Below are positions 18,273-26,940 of a DNA stretch of 64,000 bases, piece after piece; positions within the stretch are counted from its first letter, which is position 1, and each line of letters opens with the position of its first letter. Source of the DNA: Granulicoccus phenolivorans DSM 17626 = NBRC 107789 = JCM 15570 (GTDB lineage: Bacteria > Actinomycetota > Actinomycetes > Propionibacteriales > Propionibacteriaceae); the NCBI RefSeq assembly GCF_000423085.1, contig NZ_AUHH01000008.1, positions 62,001 through 126,000 on the forward strand. The letters are read 5' to 3'. Below the pieces are notes generated by a model. That model was not told the DNA's origin. It saw only the letters and a program-made list of their open reading frames with translations, and searched no databases. A program made the position numbers and the translations under genes.

Positions 18273-19016
18273 TTACTTGGTGCCCATCGGCATGTAGTCG
18301 GCGTAGAACACAATCCGGGAGTCCCAGTCGTCCTTGGGCTGGTTGTAGTCCCAGCAGATCAGGATGGCCAGCTGCGGCTTGCCGTTCGGGTTGTGCCACA
18401 CGTCGGAGTTCTCGTCGTAGGAGGCGACCCAGATCTTGGTGTTGCCGGAGTACTTGTAGCAGACCTGCTTGCCGGAATCGTCGGTGATCCGGAAGACGTC
18501 GCCGGACTTGAGCGCGCCGGGGGCGTACATCCGGTTGCCGAGGGCATTCGAACCGTTCTTCGGGGAGAAGGTGTGGATCGTCATCATGACGTTGCCCTGC
18601 TTGGAGCCGACATCGGGGCTGCGGTTGTACCAGCCGGTCTGCTCACCGCCGGTGGGCGCCTTCGGCGTACCGTCCGGCTCCTCCCCCAGGCTCTGGACCT
18701 CGCTCTTCTCCTTCATGGAGTCGATGTACATCGTGGAGGGGTCCGTCAACGGCTGGTCGGTGGTGGTGCAGGTGTCCCCGGGGGTAGCGGTGCTCGCCGC
18801 ACTGGGGTCCTGGGACGCCGGCGCCACGGTCGACTCCCCACCGGAAGATTCCTCGGGCTGGCTGGTCTGTCCATTGACCCGGAGCGGTTCCCCCGCGGAC
18901 GTACCACCTTGCGTACGCGTGGCCGACACCCCGACCACGATCAGCACCACCAGCACGATCACACCCACGGCGATCAGTGCCGCCGGGAGCCAGCGACTCT
19001 TGGTTACCTTCGACAT
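18273..19016 (-). CDS. Class F sortase
   Basis: Membrane-anchored cysteine transpeptidase. The 247-residue protein has one membrane segment at residues 11-31, a Ser/Thr/Pro-rich stalk to about 90, then the catalytic domain with His148 (TIHTFSP), Cys221 (AILICWDY) and Arg234 (DWDSRIVF). The sequence GSNALGNRMYAPGALKSGDVF is typical of class F. Start ATG at 19016. Class F sortases are frequent in actinobacteria but few have known substrates; no LPXTG-type protein is encoded nearby, so the substrate must lie elsewhere. It sits alone between two tRNA genes. Confidence 0.88.
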   Translation of the reverse strand: MSKVTKSRWLPAALIAVGVIVLVVLIVVGVSATRTQGGTSAGEPLRVNGQTSQPEESSGGESTVAPASQDPSAASTATPGDTCTTTDQPLTDPSTMYIDSMKEKSEVQSLGEEPDGTPKAPTGGEQTGWYNRSPDVGSKQGNVMMTIHTFSPKNGSNALGNRMYAPGALKSGDVFRITDDSGKQVCYKYSGNTKIWVASYDENSDVWHNPNGKPQLAILICWDYNQPKDDWDSRIVFYADYMPMGTK

Positions 19017-19140
19017 CTGCCCTCCACGTTCACGGCCGAACCCGTGCGGAGCCTAACCCGCGCCCGGGCCAGTCCCAAACGGGCGCGCGGTGGGACGCAG
19101 ATGCGTCGAAGAGGATTCCCCGCTACCATTGCGGGGCAAC

Positions 19141-19214
19141 GCGGATGTAGCTCAATGGTAGAGCCTCAGTCTTCCAAACTGATTACGCGGGTTCGATTCC
19201 CGTCATCCGCTCCA
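19141..19214 (+). tRNA. tRNA-Gly (TCC anticodon)
   Basis: Acceptor GCGGATG pairs with CATCCGC, the anticodon stem TCAGT/ACTGA holds the loop CTTCCAA with anticodon TCC, and the T-arm has GGGTTCGATTCCC. CCA is encoded at 19212-19214. A lower-GC catabolic block begins just downstream, so this may be an integration target, although I found no second copy of its 3' end. Confidence 0.95.
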
Positions 19215-19478
19215 ATAAAACCCCTGGTCAGGGCCGGGTACGAGCGTATCCACCGGATCCGACAGGATCGGCGCGCGTGCGCGTGGCACCTCACGGTTGC
19301 ACATTGGGACGAAGATCGAGCACGCCTCCATCTCGATGTCTGGCACACGCCGCCCCTCTCGCCACGCAGCCAACTAATCTCCCGCACCGGGTTCTCTCGC
19401 ACCTGGCCGGTCTTCATCGCATGCCGGCAGACCCGGGACAAGCCGTTGAGCGAGCCCGACGCCACCGATGAGGTCTTC

Positions 19479-20246
19479 TTACGCCCGGGTGTAGCCGGCA
19501 CGGATGCCGTCGACCAGAGAACGGCCGGCGCTGCCCAGGAGCGTCGCGTCGTTGCTGACCAGAATGAAGGCGTAGCCCGCGTCGTGGAGTTGCGCCGCCC
19601 TTTCGGGTTCGGCCCCGACTGCGATGCCGCATGGGATTCCGCGCGTTCGACAGTCCGCGACCACAGCGCTGATCCGTGGGGCAACATCGGGGTGATCGAT
19701 GGGCTTGCCCATCGAGATGGACAGATCAGCGGGCCCGATGAACAGCGCATCCAGACCGTCCGGTCCGATCAGGTCGGCTGCGTTCGCCAGGGCCGTTTCG
19801 CTCTCGATCTGCCCGACGACTGCGGGAGGTTGTCGGGGTGTGAAGTAGTCGGACGGGTCGAGGAGGCCCCACCCGCCTGCTCTACTGGTGGATCCGGCGC
19901 CGCGGACACCGCGGGGTTCGAACTGTGCACTGGCCTTCAGCGACTGTGCCTGCGTGGGGGTATCGACGTGTGGGGCGACGATTCCGGCTGCACCGGCGTC
20001 CAGACAGCGACCGACCCAGGCGGGGGTGTGGTCCGGGATACGGACGAGTGCCGGCAGGTCGAGCGCCTTCGCGGCAGCGAGGTGTCCGGCGACTGTCTGG
20101 ATGCTCAGCGGCGAGTGCTCCATGTCGATAACGATGAAGTCGAACCCGGCAAGGTGGAGCAGTTCGATGCTTTCGACCGCAGGCAGTTTGACGAAGGTTC
20201 CGATCGTCGGCCCGGGCCCCTGGGTGACGTCGAGAAAGCTGCTCAT
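19479..20246 (-). CDS. HpcH/HpaI-family aldolase
   Basis: Class II pyruvate-type aldolase that likely splits a 4-hydroxy-2-oxo acid to pyruvate and an aldehyde, the usual last step of a meta-cleavage pathway. The 255-residue protein has DFIVIDMEHSPLSIQ near residue 36, the Arg of LVRIPDH, GIVAPHVDT, the metal ligands in GQIESETALAN, and DALFIGPADLSISMG, all HpaI motifs. The ATG at 20246 has GAGGAG upstream and overlaps the preceding stop by four bases (ATGA), so it is translationally coupled to the bicupin gene. It ends the downstream operon of the aromatic cluster. The exact substrate cannot be told from sequence. Confidence 0.9.
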   Translation of the reverse strand: MSSFLDVTQGPGPTIGTFVKLPAVESIELLHLAGFDFIVIDMEHSPLSIQTVAGHLAAAKALDLPALVRIPDHTPAWVGRCLDAGAAGIVAPHVDTPTQAQSLKASAQFEPRGVRGAGSTSRAGGWGLLDPSDYFTPRQPPAVVGQIESETALANAADLIGPDGLDALFIGPADLSISMGKPIDHPDVAPRISAVVADCRTRGIPCGIAVGAEPERAAQLHDAGYAFILVSNDATLLGSAGRSLVDGIRAGYTRA

Positions 20247-21184
20247 CGGTTGCTCTCCTCGCTCGTGCTTGCGGGGGCCGGGTAGTCCTCGGCATTGAGC
20301 ACCCACCCGGGTTGCTGGGAGAAGTCAACCCGAGGAGGTGAAAAGATGTCGATCAACTGGTTGCGTCCGGGCCCGATCGCCACGCTGGTGTGGATGGTCG
20401 GCGGCGGGATGACCGCCAGAGATGGCGAACCGACCCGGTCGTGCCTGTCTTCGCGCCACTGGCTCTGCCGAGGCGTCCAGCTCGTGCGGACGTGGTGGAT
20501 CCAGTCCCCGGCAAGCGCCAGGGAGCCCTGTTCAAAGTCGTCGTGGTGGTGCGGCGAGAGATTCTCGGTGTCCCGCGGCCCTTCCTGCGGCTCCATGAAA
20601 TTCACCATGAAGGCCGACGTCCGGTAGATGCGGCCGAAGCGTTGGGGGTTCTTCGCCACTCGGTCCACGAGGTAGATCCGCAGCCGGTGACCGTCGACAG
20701 GGTCGGGCCAGGGAACCAACGGAGCCACCCGCGGGTGCGGCGTGGCGTAGGAGGCGGAGTTACTTGCTCGTGCCACCACGTCGGAGGTGCGGACGTCGAA
20801 GAGTCGCACGACCTCGGTGTCGGACTGGGCGGTGACGGTGCTCGCGCCGGGCGGTACGACGATCAGCGCCCGCTCGGTGACGTGCTCGGAGGTGGCGATT
20901 CCGTCTTCCTGGGCCGTGACCAGGACATCTGGTGCGGAGTCGTTCAGGAGGATGACAAATTCCTCGTCCTGGTCCGAACCGCGGGTCAGGCTGTCGCCGG
21001 CCCTCAGCGAGGTCAGGGCGACGATGAAGTTCTGGCCCCGGAAGTACCAGGTCGGGCTCCCGGCAGGGCTGATTTCGTCGGGCTCCTCGGTGCTGAAATC
21101 TCTGACGGCCAGCTCAGCGACCTCGTTTTCCCGTTCGGTTGCATAGGTGTTCATGTTCGAGCGCGGGTCGGTCGGCGGTGTCAT
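20243..21184 (-). CDS. Bicupin-like protein of the aromatic catabolism cluster
   Basis: Function unknown. The 313-residue protein appears to hold two cupin-type barrels: an N-terminal half with short strands around DEEFVILLNDSAPDVLV and a C-terminal half with the possible metal ligands in LSPHHHDDFEQGSLALAG and IPPPTIHTS. Such proteins can be dioxygenases, isomerases or storage folds; the intact HHH-x-E pattern in the second half supports metal binding there only. It lies between the DUF3500 gene and the aldolase, overlapping the latter by four bases. No signal peptide. Cupin assignment is moderate; the role in the pathway is inference. Confidence 0.72.
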   Translation of the reverse strand: MTPPTDPRSNMNTYATERENEVAELAVRDFSTEEPDEISPAGSPTWYFRGQNFIVALTSLRAGDSLTRGSDQDEEFVILLNDSAPDVLVTAQEDGIATSEHVTERALIVVPPGASTVTAQSDTEVVRLFDVRTSDVVARASNSASYATPHPRVAPLVPWPDPVDGHRLRIYLVDRVAKNPQRFGRIYRTSAFMVNFMEPQEGPRDTENLSPHHHDDFEQGSLALAGDWIHHVRTSWTPRQSQWREDRHDRVGSPSLAVIPPPTIHTSVAIGPGRNQLIDIFSPPRVDFSQQPGWVLNAEDYPAPASTSEESNR

Positions 21185-21325
21185 GCGGTGGCTCCTTGGT
21201 GCGCGGACGGAAATGGAGGGGTGTGATCCCGGGGCATGGGGGGATCAGACCTTGCTGGTCGCGGCGATGATCGTCCTGGGTGCGCGACGCATCGGATCGC
21301 CTTTCCGGCGTAGTGTCAGGAGTTG

Positions 21326-22585
21326 TCAGCCGACGTGGCTGCTGCCCTTCTGGTGGTGCTCGGCGTAGTGCTGGGCCAGCAGGTTGCGCCCATAGTCGTT
21401 GCCGTTGGGCTCGCGCACGATGGTGTGGACATGGAAGCGCTCCGGCTCGGTGTTGCCCAGGAAGATGCCGGGGTGGTTGTCGTACTCGATCAGTGCGACT
21501 GGTGAGTGGATGCGGTAGTAGAACGGGCTTGTGTCGCCGTGGCCACCGCGCCAGGCGAAGTAGGTGTCATCGAGATGGTGCTCGAACTGACGCATCCGCC
21601 GTGCGGCCTGCGGTGCCGGCAGTCGTCCCATGTAGACCTCGACAAGGCGGAGGAGTCGCTCTCGCTGTGGTTTGGTGAGTTCTGGTGCGGTGATCCCCTC
21701 GGGGGCCAGGACGAGATTGTCGGAGCCTGCGCCGCCGAGGTGGCGTCCGTTGAATGGTCCGGCCAGCTCGGGCGGGAGGTCCTTGGACAGCATCGATGTT
21801 CCGAGCAGGAAACGGGATTCCTGATCGGTCGTCAGGACGCGACGGAGAGCAAGACCCAGATCGGTCTCGGCGGTCAGGGTTTCTGAGCCGGCGTATGGCC
21901 CGGTGGTCACCTTGGTGGGCTCCGCGCCGATGAAGGTGGGTGCCAGGACGGTGTGGGCACCGACGAACACGCAATGCAGTGCAACGTGGTGGCCCATCAG
22001 CTTCCATCCCCACGCGTCCTCTCCTGGGTGACCGAAGATGGTGAACCAGTAGTTGAATTCGGTGAGGGTGTCGCGGTAGTCATCAATGATGTCGCCGAGC
22101 GCCGCGTTGAGCTTCATTGCTTCGCGGACCGTACGGTATCCCTCGGGGCTGAGGCTGACCTGCATCACCTTCAGCGCACTTTCGCGGACCTCGGCGTCCA
22201 GTCCGCCCAGTCTGGCGCCGGTCGGCACCCAGGACGGGAAGGCGTTGGTCCAGAGGCGCCATTGGGCCGAGTCCATCGGGAGATTGCCCATGTGCCGGTG
22301 CGAGGGCGGGAGGAGCTCGAGATAGGTTCGCGCCGCGGCGATTGCCTCACTCAGGTCCTGTGTTGTCGGGTCGAACTCGTACAGTCCCGGTTTCGGGGTT
22401 CCGTCGGTGGTGACGCCGACGAACGGGTCGGTGTAGTGCCGCAACCCGGCGGTGAGGGCGGCCTCGGCCTCCGGCGGCATGAATGTCGGGTGGAGGTAGC
22501 CCTCCGCGACGGGGTGGATGCCCTTGGCCGGGGGAAGGGGGAAGTCGTAGGTGTGGGGGTGGCTGTGCGGCGGTTGCTCGGTCAC
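21326..22585 (-). CDS. DUF3500 domain protein of the aromatic catabolism cluster
   Basis: A 419-residue protein that resembles the DUF3500 family, which has no firm function. Conserved-looking features are FNYWFTIFGHPGEDAWGWKLMGHHVALHCVF near the middle (split here as FNYWFTIFG and WGWKLMGHHVALH), two His-rich stretches (QFEHHLDDTYFAWRGG) and LIEYDNHPGIF near the end; the His/Asp/Glu content suggests a metal enzyme. The GTG at 22585 overlaps the SnoaL-like gene stop by four bases and is preceded by GAGAGG. No signal peptide is seen. Its place among ring-cleavage genes suggests it modifies an aromatic or a ring-cleavage product. Confidence 0.8.
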   Translation of the reverse strand: MTEQPPHSHPHTYDFPLPPAKGIHPVAEGYLHPTFMPPEAEAALTAGLRHYTDPFVGVTTDGTPKPGLYEFDPTTQDLSEAIAAARTYLELLPPSHRHMGNLPMDSAQWRLWTNAFPSWVPTGARLGGLDAEVRESALKVMQVSLSPEGYRTVREAMKLNAALGDIIDDYRDTLTEFNYWFTIFGHPGEDAWGWKLMGHHVALHCVFVGAHTVLAPTFIGAEPTKVTTGPYAGSETLTAETDLGLALRRVLTTDQESRFLLGTSMLSKDLPPELAGPFNGRHLGGAGSDNLVLAPEGITAPELTKPQRERLLRLVEVYMGRLPAPQAARRMRQFEHHLDDTYFAWRGGHGDTSPFYYRIHSPVALIEYDNHPGIFLGNTEPERFHVHTIVREPNGNDYGRNLLAQHYAEHHQKGSSHVG

Positions 22586-23061
22586 TGGTTGCCCTCTCGT
22601 TGTGGTGGCGTCGCGCTCGTGCTGTAGGGCACGGTGAACTCGGCGTCGGGGGAAACGAAGATGTTGGTGATACGGCGGCGGCTGATCAGCCATCGACCGT
22701 CGACGAACTGGAATTCGTCGCGAACGTCACTGACGGTCAGTGGCGCAGTCAGCGGCATCGGAGGTTGGCCGTCGGCGGCATACAGGATGAAATTCGACAC
22801 CGCGATAGCCTGGTGCGCGTCGGCCTCGACGACGTGCAGGTTCGTGGTGATGTGCCGCGAACATCGGGTGCCGCTGGCAGCCCGACGCGCGTAGACAGCG
22901 TTGATCTCGGCTGTGCCATGAACTTCGGTGGTACCGAAGAACAACGAGCCGTTCGGCACGAAGTAGGACGACACCTGGGAACCGGTCCGATGGTCGATGT
23001 CGAACCAGATCGCGTTGACCGTGGCGAGCAACTCCGCTTCGAGAAGATGGTTGACGGTCAT
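22582..23061 (-). CDS. SnoaL-like (NTF2-fold) protein
   Basis: A 159-residue protein of the NTF2-like fold. The order HLLEAELLATVNAIWFDID, FVPNGSLFFG, HGTAEINAVYARRA, RHITTNLHVVEAD and FQFVDGRWLISRR is typical of SnoaL-like proteins, which often act as small dehydratases, isomerases or dioxygenase partners in aromatic degradation. The ATG at 23061 overlaps the TGA of a 58-residue upstream frame (ATGA), and the gene's own stop overlaps the DUF3500 start. No strong ribosome-binding site lies before it, consistent with coupled translation. It is second in an operon of five. Confidence 0.83.
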   Translation of the reverse strand: MTVNHLLEAELLATVNAIWFDIDHRTGSQVSSYFVPNGSLFFGTTEVHGTAEINAVYARRAASGTRCSRHITTNLHVVEADAHQAIAVSNFILYAADGQPPMPLTAPLTVSDVRDEFQFVDGRWLISRRRITNIFVSPDAEFTVPYSTSATPPQREGNQ

Positions 23062-23234
23062 GGGCGGACGCCCCGGGGCAAGTTCCAGGCCCGCGAATCG
23101 ACACCGACCATACGCGGTTCGTCCTTGTGGATCCGCTGGGCGGCGGTGGTGGTACACGGGGCGACCACGCGGAGGTCGCCCGACCCAACTTGGCGGGCCG
23201 GATGATCCGCCGGCAAACGGTGCAAATCCTCCAT
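23058..23234 (-). CDS. 58-residue leading ORF of the DUF3500 operon
   Basis: Not recognised. Starting at ATG 23234 with AGGAGG four bases upstream, this short frame runs 58 residues (MEDLHRLPADHPARQ at the start) and ends in an ATGA overlap with the SnoaL-like gene. It is the first frame after the palindromic operator at 23254-23267. The sequence is Arg/His/Pro-rich with one Cys and no membrane segment. It could be a true small protein, a leader peptide that sets translation of the next gene, or a decayed gene end. The strong ribosome site and coupling favour translation. Confidence 0.55.
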   Translation of the reverse strand: MEDLHRLPADHPARQVGSGDLRVVAPCTTTAAQRIHKDEPRMVGVDSRAWNLPRGVRP

Positions 23235-23253
23235 GGGACCTCCTAGACTACCC

Positions 23254-23267
23254 AAAGCGATCACTTT
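23254..23267. promoter_or_regulatory. Palindromic operator before the DUF3500 operon
   Basis: AAAGCGATCACTTT is a near-perfect palindrome (AAAGYGATCRCTTT) 20 bases upstream of the first ATG. The same sequence occurs reversed at 28548-28561 before the hydroxylase operon, and both are followed on the plus strand by TTTAG-x-TTTGTGTGA. The likely regulator is the TetR protein at 28910-29566. Confidence 0.65.
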
Positions 23268-23375
23268 AGATTTGTGTGACATAGGTTACGGCTGACCACG
23301 CCGGCGTTGTCAAGCCTTCGCTGCGCGCCGTCGCCGGTGCGCGGGCTGGTTGAGGAAGGCTCGCCAACTGGGTCG

Positions 23376-24953
23376 TCAGGCCGATTCCCATGTCTGACCA
23401 TCGACACCGATCTCGCGGAGCTTCGCCTTCTGAATCCGCAGGGTCGCCTCCGTTTTCGGGAATGAGTCGATGAATCGGATATAGCGGGGCAGCATGTAGC
23501 GAGCGAGCCGGGGCTGCAGGAACTGGTAGACATCCGCCTCGGTGACCGTGTGACCGGGTTCGACACGGATGAAGGCCATGACTTCTTGTTCGCCATCCTC
23601 GGCAGGCACACCGATGACGGCGGATTCGGCCACCGCGGGGTGGGCATTGATCTCGGTTTCCACTTCAATGGAGGAGATGTTTTCCCCGCGGCGACGCAAC
23701 GCGTCCTTGAGCCGGTCGACGTAGAAGTAGTTGCCGTCATCGTCTCGGAAGAATGAGTCTCCGGTGTGAAACCAGAGATTGCGCCATGCCTCGACGGTCT
23801 TCTCGGGTTGGTTCCAATAGCCGGCCATCAGCGTCCACGGTTCGCGGGCCCGGACAATGAGTTCACCCGTCTCGCCGATTGCCACCTCCTGGTCGTCGGA
23901 ATCGACCAGGCGACATTCGAAGCCGTCGCGAACCTTGCCGCAGCTTCCGGCCACGGTCTGGTCCAAACCTTCGGTGAGGATGGGCATCGCGAGCTCGGTC
24001 ATGTTGAATCCGGTCCGGGCGGTGACGCCGAACCGGTTCCGGAATGCGTCGATCTCCGGAAGCAGCGGAACCATCGCCACGTACTTCAGTGGTGTCGAGG
24101 CATCCAGGTCGGAGGGGGGCGCGGCCAACAGGAACTTGGCCATCACCGGCATCATCATGGTGGCGGTGCACCGCGTTTCGGCGATGTCGGACCAGAATCG
24201 ATCAGTCTTGAAGGATGCGCGGTACACACAGCGTCCCTCGAACATGGCTGCGGCAAAGAGGGCTGCCCGGCCGGCTTGATGGAACAGCGGGAGCACCGAG
24301 TAGTAGCCGTCCCCGGGAGACATCTGGTCCAGCGGCGCCATACAGGCCGTGCTTTCACGCACCTGACGCCACGTGCACATCACGCCTTTGGACTGTCCGG
24401 TGGTGCCGGAGGTGTACATGATCCAGGCAATGGCTCGATCTCGAGGTCCCTGCAGTCCGGATGCGTCAGCAGCGGTGGGGGTGGCCGCAAGGACGTCCGA
24501 GGCAGTGCGCCACGAAACTGCGGATTCAGGCCGGTCCGGCAACGCTTCACCAAACACGATCACCGCCCTGACCCCGGTCGCTGCCAGATCGACGAGGTCG
24601 AGAGCGGCGAGCAGCCGCTCATGAATGAAGAGCACCTGTGCGGCCGAGTCGGCGAGGATGTACTGGAGGAGAGCACCCTTGGCAGCGTTGTTGATCGGCA
24701 CCTCGACGCCCGGGCTCCAGGCAATCCCGAGCACCAGGGCGGTGTAGTCGATGCCCGGCGGGAGCATGGTCGCCACCGTGCCACCTGCGGTGACACCGAG
24801 GGCATCGAGGGCCGCAGTCCAGTGCAGCGCCGCTTGATGCGCCTCTGCGTAGGTCATGCTCGGTCCGGCCACATCCTGGAGATAGCAATCGTCAGGGATT
24901 TGGGCGGCACGTTGTGCGACTAGTTGGGGAAGGTTCAGCGTGGTTGTGATCAT
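23376..24953 (-). CDS. Acyl-CoA synthetase (AMP-forming) of the aromatic cluster
   Basis: Activates a carboxylic acid to its CoA thioester through an acyl-adenylate. The 525-residue protein has the AMP-binding P-loop YTSGTTGQSKGV near residue 180, the TGFNMTELAMPI region (A5-type motif), GELIVRARE, the hinge YVDRLKDALRRRGENIS and a C-terminal catalytic Lys within IQKAKLRE. It is most like the crotonobetaine/carnitine-CoA ligase branch. Start ATG 24953. It is the last gene of the upstream operon; the substrate could be an aromatic acid entering the pathway or an acid released by the C-C hydrolase. The gene's GC is visibly below that of the flanking chromosome. Confidence 0.9.
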   Translation of the reverse strand: MITTTLNLPQLVAQRAAQIPDDCYLQDVAGPSMTYAEAHQAALHWTAALDALGVTAGGTVATMLPPGIDYTALVLGIAWSPGVEVPINNAAKGALLQYILADSAAQVLFIHERLLAALDLVDLAATGVRAVIVFGEALPDRPESAVSWRTASDVLAATPTAADASGLQGPRDRAIAWIMYTSGTTGQSKGVMCTWRQVRESTACMAPLDQMSPGDGYYSVLPLFHQAGRAALFAAAMFEGRCVYRASFKTDRFWSDIAETRCTATMMMPVMAKFLLAAPPSDLDASTPLKYVAMVPLLPEIDAFRNRFGVTARTGFNMTELAMPILTEGLDQTVAGSCGKVRDGFECRLVDSDDQEVAIGETGELIVRAREPWTLMAGYWNQPEKTVEAWRNLWFHTGDSFFRDDDGNYFYVDRLKDALRRRGENISSIEVETEINAHPAVAESAVIGVPAEDGEQEVMAFIRVEPGHTVTEADVYQFLQPRLARYMLPRYIRFIDSFPKTEATLRIQKAKLREIGVDGQTWESA

Positions 24954-25086
24954 CGCTTCTCATCGATTCGAGGTCAGGGACGGACGCGGGCCTTCCCACC
25001 GAGCTGAACTGGGGGAAAGCCCGCGTGCGCCGCGGAAGGAAGTACCTGGGTTCGACAGGCCGGCCAGGTACGTCCGGCCGCCAGAC

Positions 25087-25938
25087 CTAGTTGTTCTTCA
25101 CGAAATCCACAACGAGTCGGTTGAACTCATCCGCGTGCTCGATCATCACCCAGTGGCCGCAACGGTTGAGCAGGACGAGGCGGGAGTTCGGAATATGTGC
25201 CACCAGAATGAGTGAGTTCTCGTACGTCACGACCCGGTCGTCCCGGCCGTGAATCAGCAAAGTCGGAACTTTTGACCCGCGCAACCGCTCAAGGTCGGCG
25301 AACGGCGTGCTCCCGTTCGCGAGCGTGTCGAGAAAGTTCGTCAGGTGCTCAGGACGACTGCTCGCCAGCCGCGCGCGCTCGTTACAGATTTCCTCAGTTG
25401 CGTACGACTTGTCGTAGACCATGACCTCGACAAGATTGCGCATGGCCTCGGGGGTTGGCGTGCGATACGCATGGACCAGAGCCTTGAAACCTTCGGTGGG
25501 CCCGTCTCCTGCACTGAAGAGCTTCGGACCGAACCCGGTCGGGGCGCCCATGGTGATCAGGTGGCTGATCCGTTCCGGGTGATCGTCGGCGATGACGAGG
25601 GCGGCACCGCCACCCATCGAGTTGCCCACGATAGCCGCCTTGTCGATACCGAGTGCGTCCATGAACTGCAGAGTGGCGCCCACGGGATCAAACTGATCAC
25701 GGGTACAGGGGTCGGATGCTCCCCACCCCGGCAAATCGATTGCGTACACATGGAAATGCTCGGCGAGGGGGCCGATGTTGGCCGAGAAGTTCACCCATCC
25801 GGCTGCTCCCGGGCCACTACCGTGCAGGAGGATGACCGGATGTCCTTCACCTGCCTCGTGGTAACTGATCGTCCAGTCGCGAGTCCTGACGGTCCGCTGG
25901 GTGCTCTCGTAGGTGAGTTCATGCTGTTCTTGGGACAA
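25087..25938 (-). CDS. Meta-cleavage product C-C hydrolase (MhpC/BphD-like)
   Basis: Alpha/beta hydrolase that cleaves the carbon-carbon bond of a ring-opened vinylogous 1,5-diketone. In the 283-residue protein LLHGSGPGAAGWVNF (oxyanion side), GNSMGGG with Ser107, HGRDDRVV with the catalytic Asp at 233/234, and CGHWVMIE with His262 match MhpC/BphD/HsaD proteins. The start is a TTG at 25938 preceded by AGGAAG; no ATG is better placed. It follows the extradiol dioxygenase at 63 bases and precedes the acyl-CoA ligase, the expected pathway order. The specific side chain accepted cannot be read from sequence. Confidence 0.9.
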   Translation of the reverse strand: MSQEQHELTYESTQRTVRTRDWTISYHEAGEGHPVILLHGSGPGAAGWVNFSANIGPLAEHFHVYAIDLPGWGASDPCTRDQFDPVGATLQFMDALGIDKAAIVGNSMGGGAALVIADDHPERISHLITMGAPTGFGPKLFSAGDGPTEGFKALVHAYRTPTPEAMRNLVEVMVYDKSYATEEICNERARLASSRPEHLTNFLDTLANGSTPFADLERLRGSKVPTLLIHGRDDRVVTYENSLILVAHIPNSRLVLLNRCGHWVMIEHADEFNRLVVDFVKNN

Positions 25939-26001
25939 GGTTCTTCCTCGTGGTCTAGAAGGTGGTCGGGCGATCCGTTCGTGATGCGATCCGTTCGTGA
26001 T

Positions 26002-26889
26002 TCAGTGGGAAGGCGCCTCAGCGGCGGGGGGTCGGTGACCCCACACACTCACATGGTCGTAGTGGGCGATCTCCCAATCGGGCCCGATCTCCACCCCGCC
26101 GTGCCCGTACTCCATGGAGAATCCAGAGGGAGTGGCAGCGTAGAACGAGAACATCCGATCGTTCGGATGCAGACCCAAGGTTCGCGAGATCGGTACGCCG
26201 TTATCGAGGGCACGGTCGTATGCCAGGCCGACATCGGTCGAGTCCCGCACTTCCACCATGAAGTGATCGATTCGCTTGGGGAAGGGGGCTCCGGCAAAAG
26301 CCAACGTGTGGTGCCGACCGTTACAGTGCATGAACGCGAACTCGATCGCCACCCCAGGGGCGACCTCTTGCTTGATGTAGTCGCTGATCTCGAACCCGAG
26401 CAGGGTGTAGAAGTTGACCAGGGCGTCACGATCCGGCCCGACGAGAACCGCGTGGCCGGCCCCCAATCCCTCGGTCACGAAACCGGACTTCGTGACTGGT
26501 GAGACGAAGGGAGCCTCGGCGATCGTGGGACCGACGAAGAGCTCGACCCGGATCCCCAGCGGGTCCTCGACGACCGCAATCCGGTTGACCAGACGGCGGG
26601 CCGCCAACTCCCCGGTGCGGTCCTCCACGGAATGCCCGGCCTGCTGCAGCCGCTGGATGAGAGCGTCCAGGTTTTCGTCGGTCCCGCAATCGAATCCGAG
26701 GAAAGTCACATCATCGGCGGGCCCCTGCTCGAGCACGAGACGGTACGCATGTTCGTCCAGCCGAAGCGAGAGCGTTTTCTCGTCCTTGCGCCCGATGGTC
26801 ATGCCAACGACGTCGACGGCAAACTTCTCCCAGGCCTGCAGGTCGGAAACTTCGAAACCGTAGTACCCGAGTTCCTTCACACTGGTCAT
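26002..26889 (-). CDS. Extradiol catechol dioxygenase, type I (BphC/HsaC-like)
   Basis: Fe(II) vicinal-oxygen-chelate dioxygenase that opens a catechol ring next to the hydroxyls. The 295-residue protein has two VOC repeats; the iron ligands fall at His146 (GAGHAVL), His209 (RIDHFMVEV) and Glu260 (FSMEYGHG), the same spacing as BphC (146/210/260). Catalytic His near 194-195 (GRHHTL) is also present. Start ATG 26889. It sits between the hydroxylase and the C-C hydrolase in one operon, so it probably cleaves the hydroxylase's product. It is a full-length two-domain enzyme with an active second half. Confidence 0.93.
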   Translation of the reverse strand: MTSVKELGYYGFEVSDLQAWEKFAVDVVGMTIGRKDEKTLSLRLDEHAYRLVLEQGPADDVTFLGFDCGTDENLDALIQRLQQAGHSVEDRTGELAARRLVNRIAVVEDPLGIRVELFVGPTIAEAPFVSPVTKSGFVTEGLGAGHAVLVGPDRDALVNFYTLLGFEISDYIKQEVAPGVAIEFAFMHCNGRHHTLAFAGAPFPKRIDHFMVEVRDSTDVGLAYDRALDNGVPISRTLGLHPNDRMFSFYAATPSGFSMEYGHGGVEIGPDWEIAHYDHVSVWGHRPPAAEAPSH

Positions 26890-26940
26890 GATCTTGTTCT
26901 CCTTGTTGATGGCTGAATGGCGAAGTGACGGTTGGGTGCG

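Noticed and set aside
19166-19750. Minus-strand frame ending ADDGNRTRV
   Set aside because: It runs through the tRNA-Gly gene and opposite the aldolase; this ending is the familiar mistranslation of a tRNA gene.
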